A stretch of DNA of 64,000 nt from Atriophallophorus winterbourni (Eukaryota > Platyhelminthes > Trematoda > Plagiorchiida > Microphallidae): contig JACCGJ010011120.1 of the NCBI GenBank assembly GCA_013407085.1, forward strand, positions 62,001 through 126,000. The letters run 5' to 3'. Below the pieces are notes generated by a model. The model saw nothing but the letters and a program-made list of their open reading frames with translations, did no database searches and had not been told where the DNA came from. Position 1 is the first letter of the stretch; each line of letters starts with the position of its first letter. Positions 43,796 to 55,328 of this stretch are shown here, piece by piece. Position numbers and translations under genes: made by a program.

Positions 43796-44033
43796 CTTTA
43801 CCAGGCTTCAAAGGCCTAAAAGATGGGCTCTGTGAAATGATATCGGGCTTAACCGCTTTACACTGTGCATTAGCCATTTTATTACATTCACGTGGTTTTA
43901 AAGGCCTGGAGTATTTTCTCGAAGTAATTTCATCACATTTTACCGTTTGTACCGCGATGCTATCAATGGTATTTTTACGTACTACTTCAGCAAAATATCC
44001 AAGCATACTAACCTTAGATGTTTTGCTGGATTG
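43796..44033 (-). CDS. exon-like stretch Y with PIP-box-like motif, unit 2
   Basis: Counterpart of 30561-30798; the translation is the same, including KVSMLGYF and the two RPLKP pieces. Confidence 0.38.
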
Positions 44034-44374
44034 CTGAGGATGAGCATTTCCGACTTTACGGAATTGCGTATTTAGCAGCCCACTGGCGCTTACTACATAT
44101 CCATTACAGCCAACGGCGAGTAACGTACAAGTATTATACAAGTATCATGCTCGATACCATTCCATACTGCAACAATAATGAGATATATTCATGCCACTTA
44201 ACTAGCAACCATCCCGTCCAAATCCAGAACATTGCGTTCAAGCTCTATCAATATTTTATTTGCGACTGTACATATTTTGCATTGTTTCTACTAAAATTTT
44301 AGTTAAAATTGATCATGCTCATCGTGCCTTATATCCAAGAATTGCAGTTGCATGATGGTTCCAATCTTCGCAGC

Positions 44375-44533
44375 TTAAAGGATAACTAAACAATCTGATT
44401 CGGAGGTGACAATTACTCCGGTAGCGTTTATAGCGATAGACATTATTCGATCGATCGGCGTCAGTTGCACACCGGTAATGTGAACTAAGTTCAGCAGCCA
44501 AGAGCTGTGTCTGCTCTTACCCAACTTGGACAT
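44375..44533 (-). CDS. exon-like stretch with possible 36-nt intron, unit 2
   Basis: Counterpart of 31140-31298, unchanged in frame and splice sites. Confidence 0.27.
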   Translation of the reverse strand: MSKLGKSRHSSWLLNLVHITGVQLTPIDRIMSIAINATGVIVTSESDCLVIL

Positions 44534-45744
44534 GACATTTTAAACAGTGCCACCAAAGTAAGCAGCCAAGATCGAGTTATTCCCAAATCGCAAGGTAATG
44601 ACGAGAGATTTCATATATCTTTTAAAAAGTCTTTTATACCGCAAGTGCTAACTGTCAAATTGGTCGACTTCCTGATATCAACTCCCCATTGAGTAGATCG
44701 TTTGAAATACGAGCATTTTCAATTCTGTCTCAGTAGGCTGAGCATGCTCTAAAGACCAGCATTTGAAAGCACTTCAGTATTAGTTACTTTGCTTATCCAC
44801 GATTCGTTCGTGATATGGTTAATGTTTAGTAAGTGAAAATCATTCCGATTTTTTTTTGATTTGCGTGGATGGTCTTATTGTCACTGCTGATAAGTAAAGC
44901 GTTTATATATCATCACCTTTGTTTTGATAGTCAATATGCGGTTTCTCCAGAGACAAAATTTAAATGAGGCAACACTGCAGTTGCTTTGCCAATACGCTTA
45001 TTAATCTTCGTTTATAGCGAAAGGTTACCGCAAAGGATGAATCGAAATATTCCAAATGATGTACTGGTAAAAGCTAACATTTTTAGCAGTGATGATGTGG
45101 GTAATACACTCTCTCTACCATGGAATTTGGTCTTGCTCATGTTAATTGTCAGCCCAGAATATTTGCATGCTGACAAATTACAGTCTATTAGCGATTGGAG
45201 CTGCTTTTCGGTATGGGCAATATTGACTACAGCTCCAATAAACAGGAAGACGCCGATTTATCATCATCATCACAGACAGCATTAGATCGGTAGCACGCAC
45301 CGAATGCTTAACTGCCACACAACCATGAAAGGGTGAGGGTGGGACTTAAATAGCTACGGATTTGATAGAAGAGTATTACACGGATTAACACATACTGTAC
45401 CTTGGTTTGTGTTCTCTTGCGGCTAAGGTTAAAATGCTTGCTATTACATCGCGTACGTAGACGAATACAAATAAATAAATAAATAAACAAATAAACATAT
45501 TTTTATTCTTAGAAATCCAAGGCATGTTGATCATGATCAATAATTTATAAAAGGATTATACAATCAGATTGTCGTATGTACATTTGCAAAAAAATTTAAA
45601 TGTCATTTATGCAGCGAAATTTGACGTTCAATAAATATTAGTATTTACAAGTTGCTTTCAGATAATCTGTAAATGATCTGATATAAAACAAAAATAATGG
45701 CATTGCGAGGAAAAGTAAATGAGTGATCCCGGAAGTGCTGATGT

Positions 45745-45996
45745 TTAACGGATAATGTCCATCGAGGATGCGTGAATATCTTTTTTGTTGTTTTTCGACA
45801 TAAAAGCTAGTTTAAACAGCACAGCAAAGAAAATACAAAACAGGGTGGGAGAAAGATCACACCATTGTTTGACGCTTCGGCGAATGTCACATGCTTCAGA
45901 ACTGTAACCGTTAAAATGGGCGAAGCCAATAATACCAAACCGGAAATTAATCACGTGTTTGAACATTCTTTGATGGCAGCCTGTAAGATCGAGCAT
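45745..45996 (-). pseudogene. old reverse-transcriptase relic spanning the unit 2-only block
   Basis: The minus-strand frame contains HVINFRFGIIGFAHFNGY and VKQWCDLSPTLFCIFFAVLF, a decayed match to the RT motif B region (G-V-K-Q-G-C-x-L-S-P-x-L-F). The frame continues from the 437-bp block (45842-46278) into flanking sequence present in both units. Confidence 0.5.
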
Positions 45997-46278
45997 TTTA
46001 AAAGAACCTCTTGCCTAACTTAGTCAAATGCCAACGTTGGACCAATTAAAAGGCATATAATGAAGTAAATCACGAAACATTGTGTAAAATTCCTTTGTAT
46101 TTTCTATTTAAACAATTTGATGCCTTTTTATTCTTTCGTTGATTTGTGTATACATTTTGTTTTTGTCTTGTACACTAGTTCATCCCCTTTTTGTTTTAAT
46201 GAACTAAGTCATACTGCTTGACGGCCAATAAATTCATCGTCTTTTTGCGCGTGGTATATGGAGAAAACAGAGACAATT
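45842..46278 (+). other. 437-bp block present in unit 2, absent in unit 1
   Basis: Before it the unit offset is 13236 and after it 13673. The joint in unit 1 is at 32605/32606. No terminal repeats or target-site duplication flank the block, so it does not look like a fresh transposon insertion. Confidence 0.95.
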
Positions 46279-46931
46279 GTTTAACGTTGTATTGTCTATC
46301 TTCTCAGCATTAGCTTAATTTATTGCCTGTTGCTTCGGACATTTGAGCACTTTTGGCTTGCATCATTTGTTAATGGTACCGTAGTATATCCAATTGATTA
46401 TTCTGAAGTTTTCGAACTAAGAAATGAGTGGTCTACGCATTAACCAACGACTACAAACAAAACAAATGTCATATACTGTTTGCGTCTACGTTTGATATTT
46501 CCCTGTGGAAGCAACATAGAGATTCCGATTAAACTCCAACAGTTACAACTTATAGCCAATATGTGAGACTTTACGACACATTTACCTACAAAATTTAGAA
46601 CGGAAATTTTTCTGCAATTATTAAAGTCGCCTTGATCACAATTAATATTAAATATCATGATAATCATATGTGTCTCGCACCTCTCCTGCGCGCAAAAATG
46701 ATGCAATAGTTAAATTGGCTGTATTGAAGCTTTTCTACAGTATTCGAAAACCTTAGATCTAAATTTGTCGTCACTAAGGGCTTCCCAATTGTTAATCGGT
46801 CGATTGCTGTTTTCAACCCAACGAGAATAAGGAAGTATCGAAGTATTCAAGAGTTAGTACACACTTCGCATTTTCAAGTTCATGGAGTAAAGCCTAGAGT
46901 CCCTACAGTCCAGAGAGGATTCATTGTTTAC

Positions 46932-47229
46932 CCTTTTATCCATCTGTTGAGCTTTATCGGCAATCTGGTTACCAGAAAGCGACTTAATCGAAGCTTTTCC
47001 AATTTTTCGAATCGATGGCTTTTTGACCTCATCATTGATACCTTGAAATTTACCAGTATCCGCAGCTTTTGATATAATGCTAATTTCAATCCAATAGACA
47101 ATTGCACACCATCTAGCTGTCTGCTGGGCCTCAATTCTAACTGCTCTAAGAAGCCATATATTTTAAGCTGTGAGCATACTTTTGAACTTCAAGAACTCCG
47201 AACTTTTCTCGTCCAAAATAGGCGTCATT
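46932..47229 (-). pseudogene. exon-like stretch X with a 1-base deletion, unit 2
   Basis: Counterpart of 33259-33557. One C (33402 in unit 1) is missing near 47075: gatactaatg in unit 1 reads gatataatg here. The shift destroys the second half of the frame. Gly also becomes Arg in LELGPS. This copy is probably non-functional if unit 1 codes for a real exon. Confidence 0.5.
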
Positions 47230-50200
47230 TCAGAAGCTTTTGGTTAGAACTTTTTTCGGACCATTTGTGGAAACTGAGGTAAAAAGTAAACAATGTTTAA
47301 GCGATTTTCAAAGGCTGTTATGTAGATGTTGGTTATGGAAGCTTGTATAAACTACACAACAATATTGGATTCGCACATATGACTAACGTCGATTTCGAAT
47401 TACTAGTCCGTTTGGCGTGGTTAAATCTAGTCTTTTTAAATCTTTAATTTAGCACAAACACGTGAATCGTCATTGATCCACTCTGCAATTTTATATGATA
47501 TGTTGAGATGCACGCTTGCTATATTAGTGCGTATAACAAATATCGAGCTGACGCCAAGGCCTAGATGAAAGATGTTTTCAAATTACTTTACGCGGTGGCA
47601 TAGTTTAAAAAATGTGTAAATCACACAAAAACTGAACTGTGTGCGCAGTACATAAAGCTTTGTCTATTATCGTTTGTTATACCTACTCCGACCTATTCTA
47701 GAAAGTGTGATAGAGACTCATGATTTGCACCACCATCCAAGAATAAATAATATATTTATTTATAAGATATTCACCGGCTTTGTCGGATAACTTGATATGT
47801 TCACCCCATCATCCATTGAAACATTGGTGTCACTCATTCACAAATGCCATTTATATAACATAAAAGAAAATCTCAGTGAGAATGCAGAAGTACTTATTTG
47901 CTGGAGTCCAATCTCAATAAATTATCATTTCTTTGCTTCTCTGCTACCGGTGATTAGGGGAAATCTGTTCTGCATTTTCCAGTACAAGCAAAAGTGAATT
48001 GTGCACTCCAAAATACAGATCGAATAAAATCATGGCACAAGGGTCACGAAGAAATCAAACGGAAAACTAAACAATATATATTCAGCATTGGTAAGTACCT
48101 ATAAGTATATTATAATCTAAAGAAATTATGTAAACTGTATTGGCTTACGAGCGAATTATAGTTCGTTGTTCATTAAAAGAACTGGAAATTCTTATCGTGC
48201 ACAAGTTCTCGACTAGAAAATAAGTGGATTTTCATTAAGAATGTGGTGGAAACTCAACCTTATATAAGGACGATCCTGTAAAGGATTACAGAAAAGACGT
48301 TTATGATTTTTGATGATATTTTCTAATTTTTCTTGCATAAACAGGATTTAAAATGATATAATAAACCAAATCTATTCCCTGAATCCTTTAGAGTAACAAG
48401 TTCGGCGCTAAGCTTTTGTGTTTCACTCTCTGACGTTATTAAAGCGTTTTATAATGTTAAACGTCTCAAATACGTCATAACTCAAAAATCTGCGGTTTCG
48501 AAATAAATCCTAATACATATGGTGAGCAAAGCTTGTTTTTCCACATTCATATTCCTTCTTGTAATTTATGAGGAGTTCACGTCTTCAAGGCGTTGTGTTT
48601 AAACACAGGATTTTAGACGTAGATGAACTCGAAACGTGCGACAAAACGACATCGGTTTTTGCGAAATACACTGATGCGAAACTATAACGTACTTGAAATG
48701 TGCATAGCAACTCAAGGTTTAATAATACTTGAACACAGCTCTAACCATTACTCTGCAATCTATAACAATTCAACATTCAACATTCAAGAATTTATGGTAT
48801 AAAAAAGCTCGTAGCTGTACAACACCACAGGATATTCGTATAAGGACAATAAATATTATACAAAAAAGTTTGAGTTTTTAGGAAGATCGACAGTTTTGTA
48901 GTTGCAAAAAATGCCATGTATTGTGGCGGTATGACGGGTAAAAAAATACTTGTTTGGAAAAAAATCATGTTATTTAAACGGGATGTAGGGTGGAATTACT
49001 ACGCATAAATATATTCAATTTGTTCCTAAAAATCCTTTCACTAGATGATTGGACAACATCTGACGGTAGGGATTTCCATAAGAAACAAACGCGCACCGAT
49101 GCACGTCAGTTGGGGTGTTGCCCGGTGCATGGAAAACACTTTTTTATATTTCGATAGATATAGAATCGGAATGACAGACGATTACACAGAAAATCAACCT
49201 ATGCTTCATTCTTCAATAATTGAGGTTAACAACTGATAGATCGTCAGAATGTGTTTGATCTGGTGAGATCATCTTAAATTAATAACTCTAATTCAGAATT
49301 CCACTATAATATATATTGCTCAAAGAATTACTGGATAAGCTAAAATATGGAGCAGTTAGCGCAAGTTGACGATGGAAATCGAGAATCCTCAATCATCCAA
49401 AGCTGTTGCGTAGTCTTGAAAATTATTTTACGCCATAAACTTACCTTTCATTGGATTGTAATGTTATCGTGAATTACACAATAATAGATGCAGCTTACCA
49501 CATACAAACAAATATATCCTTGTTTATATTCCTCGTATTGAAAACGCTATTTGCTTCCACTCGGGGTGAGGAGATGCATCAATGTAAAATGAGTTGCCTT
49601 TGGTAATGTTCGCACAGATGAATAATTCCACAATCAAAAGTCATACCGTGCAAGGGGAAGGTGAAGAGCGGGATATTCGGAGTATATTATATTCGTTTGT
49701 GTGTGTTGAGATGCAAATATTAACATTCATCTTTTGTTGTGTAGTTTACCATTACCATTAGTAAGCAGCTTTCTGAAAAGAACCAGATGCAACATAAGAG
49801 GAGGTTGTCACGAACGAAACGCTCAACTTATATTAGACTAGTTCAAATATTGTGACTTTTATAATTATTGATAATGAAATTTGCGTACCTACATATATTC
49901 TTTGCCGACATTTAGTTCACTTAAAGAAACTTGGAATTATTTTCACTCCTCCTACGTACCACACAAATGCAAATACGAAAGTAGATGTTTTCAGATTATA
50001 TATATCTATATTAAATAGTATTGTACCGTTATTGAGCTTTTTTACACGCACATCTGCAATCATGAGTTTTAAATATAATTAGAAGTTCTGCCCTCTCACT
50101 CAGTACTTCATCACATAAGGCACGGCAGTCTTGCTTATGTGAGCAAGCGAGTCACCAACTAGCAGCAGCAAAAGTGCCTGAGATGCTTGAAATATGTCAA

Positions 50201-51463
50201 GAAATCTGTGTTGGTTCAGGCTTCGTGAAATCCAGTTGATGAATATTGAAAATTAAAAAAATCATACACAAACATTTTCAGTTCAAGAAAATTAAAAGAT
50301 CTTTCACGACAACTCAGAATTAACTGCTGATTCATATCAAGGAAAAGATAAAAACACCTATTTCTAACAACAAAATATGTATAAAAAGCTCATTTGCATG
50401 CATCTCCATCACACACACCCCACGGCCGGTTTCGTGCTGTTTGCACTAATCAGTTAGAGGCAGTAGGATCAGGATCCGCATGCGCTTGAAACAGTGGAAC
50501 TTAAGGAGTACCAACATTACCCGAAAGTGGCAAAATATGTAGTTTTATCATAGTAAGCCAAACAAAAAATTATTACCAACAGTTTGCAACCAATCGATAT
50601 GCAACAAAGACGTTTTTGTCCCAATAATCCAGAAATAAATTTATGAGACGTCATTTATTCTAAAGCCACTCAACATAATTAGATGTTCAAGAAACATAAA
50701 ACTGGAATATGCTTAGAAACGCAATAAATCCTAATCGACTTTACTGTGGAGGAAGGTCTTCCTTAATTAATAACTGTTACTTCTTCTCTGACATCAATAA
50801 TATATATGCCTTGACGTTAAATGGCGCATCTTGTTGATACCAATGTGAACAGATCATTTAACCATTATTCACATACGGCCTTCATATCGACATTGTTTGC
50901 CTTTGGTGCAAGCTGTATATCTCCTCACGTGTTGTGGACATCGCAAATTTTGTGAAAACTAACCTAACGATTTTCTCCTGTATACCATTTAATACACTTT
51001 CACCTTGAATCAGAAAACCTCCACAATGACCTACTTTATGAGAGCGGAGCAGTAAATAATTTTTCTTTCTGCGCAGGTGAACATGCATGTACTGGTCTAA
51101 TTGTAGATTTGCATTGATTCGCTTCGTTAAGGAGAGTACTGAACAGTGATACTTGACACATTTTTTGCTATTTTATTTTCTAATACGGAAGATCCTTCTT
51201 ACGTCCTACTTTACTTGAAGCAAGCATCGAGGGACGTACTTTGTTCAGAAAATTAATGGTATTTCAAAATATTGATAACTGATTCGTTTCTAAAATATTG
51301 TGGCGCTCACATCCCCTACACTTACATATCAAAAATGGGTTCTGATGATCATATTCCCTTCACTTGCACATCATAACCGGTTTCTGGCTGTTTACCATCA
51401 TTCGGTCAAGACAGTATGATCAAGTACATTCAGCCTTGAAACAGTGGCGCCCGATCTAAGATT
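47230..51463. other. unit 2 spacer, counterpart of 33558-37788
   Basis: Same content as in unit 1, with scattered substitutions. Repeat R2 is at 50395-50498. No gene recognised. Confidence 0.5.
50395..50498 (+). repeat. repeat R2, unit 2
   Basis: Counterpart of 36722-36824, with a 2-bp longer start (cacacacaccc). Confidence 0.8.
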
Positions 51464-51868
51464 GTGCTCTGCTCACTCTGCTGCATGAAATCGCATCTCT
51501 ATTGTGTTCCTAATTTAACGCACCTCGATGTAGCTGTAATGCAATCCTTCTCGTCTTCACCACTGAAGTATATTTGCCCATCGTGTTTCCCTTATTTTGA
51601 AGGTCTCCGTCGCCATCCAGACTCACTCGCAAACACCCCGCAAACCAATCCAATGCGCACATCCCCAGCACGTGTGTCTAATGTTTCTCTTACTCCGACT
51701 ACTAATGCGGAGCTCGCATTACGTATTATACTGGAAAACCGACTCTGTCATGTTGAGTCTCAACTTAACCGCGTATTGTTGGAGCTTGCTCAGCTTCAAA
51801 AAGGTCTCAATTTATCCACTCCAATAAATCCTCCTGCGAATTTAGAAACAATTGCCCCTTTTTTGTAA
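51464..51868 (+). pseudogene. CR1 ORF1, N-terminal piece with partial PHD-type finger
   Basis: About 134 codons. It starts within a finger: C-x2-CC-x3-H-x2-C, then YICPSCFPYFEGL. The GTG at the start is not a real initiation codon; the upstream half of the finger is absent. A coiled-coil-like stretch (ENRLCHVESQLNRVLLELAQ) follows. The frame then shifts before the next piece. Confidence 0.75.
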
Positions 51869-51941
51869 TGCCACCTCTTAACCCATTGCAGAAACTCTCA
51901 CTGCTACTACACCGACCAAAAAGCAACCATGTCCTCTTCGT

Positions 51942-52778
51942 ATGCCAAAACAAATAAAGTCAACGTTGAAACATTTCTCTGTTATTTGCACCAACGTTGT
52001 TGAGTCCGCTGAATCGCAGTTCAATGCTAAACAAGCCCATGATCTACTTCAGTGGAAACGCTTGTTTACTTCCATGAAGATCCAGGTTATCAAACCGTTA
52101 TGCCTAACGAGACTCACACGTCACCCATCTTCTGCTCACTCTGACCAACCACGTCTGCTGCGCGTCTACTTGGAAAATAACGATCAAATGGAGATTGTTT
52201 TATTGTCTGCACATTATCTGCGACACGAAGCTTCTCCCTCTCGTATACATCCCGATATACCCTGGATAGAACGCGCAAAAAATCGTCCTCCAAATGTGCA
52301 ACGACAAGACACTCCTAGAGCCATCATTGTTCATGGAGTACCAGAATGTGACAGCGAAAATGAAACCGAACGTAAAGAACATGATCACGCCCAATGGCGT
52401 TTTCTTTATCAGCATATGAATTGCGAACCAGTCACAACAGTGTCCCTATACCGACTCCCTCGTCCAACCACTTACAATGAAAATTCGCCGCGACTGCTGA
52501 AAGTTTGTTTCCTGCGCTCTGAGATGTTGCCTACTGTCCTAAATGCCTGGCGTTATGCTCGTAGAACAGCACCACCGAGTGTCCGAATTTTTCCAGACCA
52601 ACCTCGTCGAACTCCAGTCACCATCACGGCTGACAGCGCAACGCAAAATCCTGTTACACTAAGCGAAATATGCTCCAACAACCCTACGCTGGCTACTCTC
52701 CTATCTGAAAATCCGAGTCCAAAGATAAGTTATCTTACATCGAATAACTCCTCTGATATTATGCAAAACACTATTTAG
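51942..52778 (+). pseudogene. CR1 ORF1, C-terminal piece with two related modules
   Basis: 278 codons. Module 1 (residues about 31-110) and module 2 (about 145-225) share a pattern: HDLLQWKRLF / HDHAQWRFLY, LTRLTRHP / LYRLPRPT, QPRLLRVYLENND / SPRLLKVCFLRSE, and RIHPDIPW / RIFPDQPR. ORF1 proteins of this clade usually carry an RNA-binding region here. Counterpart in unit 1 at 38267-39103 with the same sequence. Confidence 0.78.
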
Positions 52779-52798
52779 CCGGCCCGACTCTGGCCGGC
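52778..52798 (+). other. GC hairpin between LINE ORF1 and ORF2, unit 2
   Basis: Same 7-bp stem and 7-base loop as at 39103-39123. Confidence 0.85.
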
Positions 52799-52807
52799 CA
52801 TAACGCT

Positions 52808-53545
52808 ATGTCAGGTCTTATTCACCGCAAATACCTAAAATGTGCTTATGCAAACACTCAAGGTCTGTTGAGCAAACTCAATGAACTAACGTTCTATGTT
52901 TCCACCTGTCCGTATGATATTATTGCACTAACTGAAACTTGGTTAAACGAACGCCATCTTCAAAATGAAGTTCATATCCCGAACTTGAACGTTTTTCGAT
53001 CCGATAGACCATCGCCTGGCGGTGGCGTAGCCCTTTACGTTAATTCCTCTATTCACTGTACTGAACTTTTTACTTCTGTCATGCAATCCTCTGATACTTT
53101 AAGTTGCACTTTACAGCTTTCCAGTTTTGAATCAATCATAGTTGTAGTTATTTATCGCCCCCCGAGTAATTCTAACCAAGACGATGAACAATTGCTAAGT
53201 TACCTGTATCGTGTACTCCTTCAGACACACACACATGTTCTCAACATGGGGGACTTTAATCTTCCAAATTTGTTCGATCGTCCTTATCCAGATGGTCATT
53301 TCTGGTCAAAGTTACTAGATCTGTTCCACACACACTTATTGTTAAACTATTCCACTGGACCCACCCGTTTCCGTTCTAATGATACACCATCTTTACTGGA
53401 TCTAATTTTGACAGACGATGAACTGATGATTGAATATGTCAAACGTCGTGCACCGCTTGGGCGCAGTGATCATGTATTCTTACATTTCCAGCTAGTCTAC
53501 TGGGCTGACAAAATTGCAGATAGCTTAGTGTTCACACGGAGGTAA
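52808..53545 (+). pseudogene. CR1 ORF2, AP-like endonuclease domain, ends at an in-frame stop
   Basis: 245 codons with the endonuclease/exonuclease/phosphatase blocks: YANTQGLLSK (Asn), ALTETWLNE (catalytic Glu), GGGVALYV, VVIYRPPS, MGDFNLP (Asp/Asn), PSLLDLILTDDE and the final RSDHVFLHF (Ser-Asp-His). All expected motifs are present, so the domain is intact. The TAA at 53543-53545 is in frame with the RT part that starts again right after it. Confidence 0.88.
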
Positions 53546-53626
53546 ACCGACTACAACAGGTTAAACACTCTTAATCCGAATCAGGACTGGCATTTCAGTG
53601 CCGACCTATCAGCTGACGATGCATGG

Positions 53627-54962
53627 ATGAGATTTTCCTCCCGACTACTACAACTAACTGCTTCATGCACGTTAACTAAAGCTGTTCCACTACGTAGGCA
53701 CAAGAGAACTCCACTACGTAGCCGCACTCGAAAATTCATTAGCGAACGGAATAGAGAATGGACCTTTTATGTCCACTCCCCTTCCTATCGACAGTGGGAA
53801 CGCTATCGAATGTATCGAAACCAATCCACGGCTCTCATCCGCGAAGATCTTTTGAAACACCAGTACAAACTTTCTTGTGCCTTTGCTGATAACCCAAAAC
53901 GGCTCTTTAGCTTTGTCAATTGTTTACGTCATGTCAAACCTGGCATTACAACTTTAGAAACACCGTTGGGCCCTACCCAGACAGCCGGTGAAGCAGCAGA
54001 AGCACTACGGCTTTACTATCACTCGATTTTTGAGCCCTCCAGTATATCGGTTTCCGTACCTCTCCACCCAACCCCATCACTTTTCGAACTTTCAGACATC
54101 ACTTTCACACCTGCCGCAATTTTCGGCAAGCTCATATCCCTGCGCCCTTCTAGTTCTGCTGGTCCTGATACGCTTCACCCTAGAGTTCTGCGCGAATGTG
54201 CTGCTTCTTTATGCTACCCTTTGACGGACCTTTTTCAGCATCTTTTTTCTATTGGTTGTGTTCCCGTCCAGTGGAGGTGTGGATCAATTTCTCCTATCTA
54301 CAAGGGTGATTCACGCTCAGATGTCAGCAACTATCGCCCCATCACCCTATTGTCCGTGGTATCCAAAATAATGGAATCTATTATTGTGGACGCATTACGG
54401 CATCACGTTGATACATTTCAACTCTTATCCGATAATCAACATGGCTTCCGCCGTCGTAGATCGTGCCTTACAAATCTTATGCTTGCTCGCGATCAGTGGA
54501 CGGCCGCAGTCGATAATTTTCTGGAAGTCCATGTGATTTATTTGGATTTCTCCAAGGCCTTTGACAGGGTCGTCCACCGGATACTTCTGCAGAAGCTTGT
54601 TTCGCTGGGAATTTCCGGCAAGCTCTTGTCGTGGTTAAAAAGTTACCTCCATGAACGATCGGCACGTGTGCGTATCAACGGCTCTCTTTCAACCCCGTTT
54701 GCCACCCCTAGTAACGTTTCGCAGGGTTCTGTTTTAGGACCGAATCTTTTCCTCATCTTTGTGGACGATTTGACACATTCCCTTCATTCCCCTGTCTTGC
54801 TGTATGCAGATGATGTCAAAATACGGCGAACGATTTACAGCCGTACTGACATGGATCTACTGCAAGCGAACCTCAACACATTCCACTTATGGTCAGTCAC
54901 GAATAATCTCCCCTTTAACGTATCGAAATGCCGTGTCCTTTCTACTCGCGCTGGCAGTACTC
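53627..54962 (+). pseudogene. CR1 ORF2, reverse transcriptase domain, split by Gypsy insertion
   Basis: Same frame as the endonuclease. RT blocks are SSSAGPDTLHPRVLRE, SPIYKGDSRSDVSNYRPITL, FRRRRSCLTNLM, VIYLDFSKAFDRVVH (motif A), NVSQGSVLGPNLFLIFVDDL (motif B) and LLYADDVKI (motif C with Asp pair). It is cut at 54962 by the Gypsy LTR. If the insert and one target-site copy are left out, the frame would run on into 59683 onward. Confidence 0.88.
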
Positions 54963-55328
54963 TGTAGCGGTTGATCCAACGGAGATTTCACCACTAACAA
55001 AGTACGTCTCTGGTTATTGAACGCAATAAACCGGAACACAGTTCACAACGAATAACAGCATACAAATCCCAGGCAGTCACACGCGATATACTTGTCCCAA
55101 AGCAGAACACGAGCGCGGCGTGAATCGTATATTCAAATTGTGTACATATTTACATGTATCATTAAAACAAAACAATAATGAAATATGCAGGGTTATTGTA
55201 ATAAAATATACAATAATGAAAACACCATAATACTCCCTCCCTAGAGCGTTAGAAGAGAGTGAAACGCTCGAAACGAAAACATAGCTAATCAGCGTAGTCT
55301 GCAAGGTTTGCAGGCCACCTGACTCTCC
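54963..55328 (-). repeat. 3' LTR of the Gypsy element (left in window)
   Basis: Begins tgtagcggttgatccaacgg and ends cacctgactctcc on the plus strand. Differs from the other LTR at about four positions. The last codons and the stop of pol (55287-55285) lie inside it. No clear polypurine tract precedes it in the element direction. Confidence 0.93.

Larger units (their letters stand above)
39732..53407 (+). repeat. tandem segmental duplication, unit 2 (13.7 kb)
   Basis: Direct copy of unit 1, head to tail without spacer. Here the CR1 element continues past the point where unit 1 is cut, so the right end of unit 2 is the original context. It contains 437 bp (45842-46278) missing from unit 1. 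Confidence 0.97.

Noticed and set aside
45842..46278. The extra 437 bp in unit 2 as a new transposon insertion
   Set aside because: No terminal repeats, tail or target-site duplication, and an RT relic crosses its edge.
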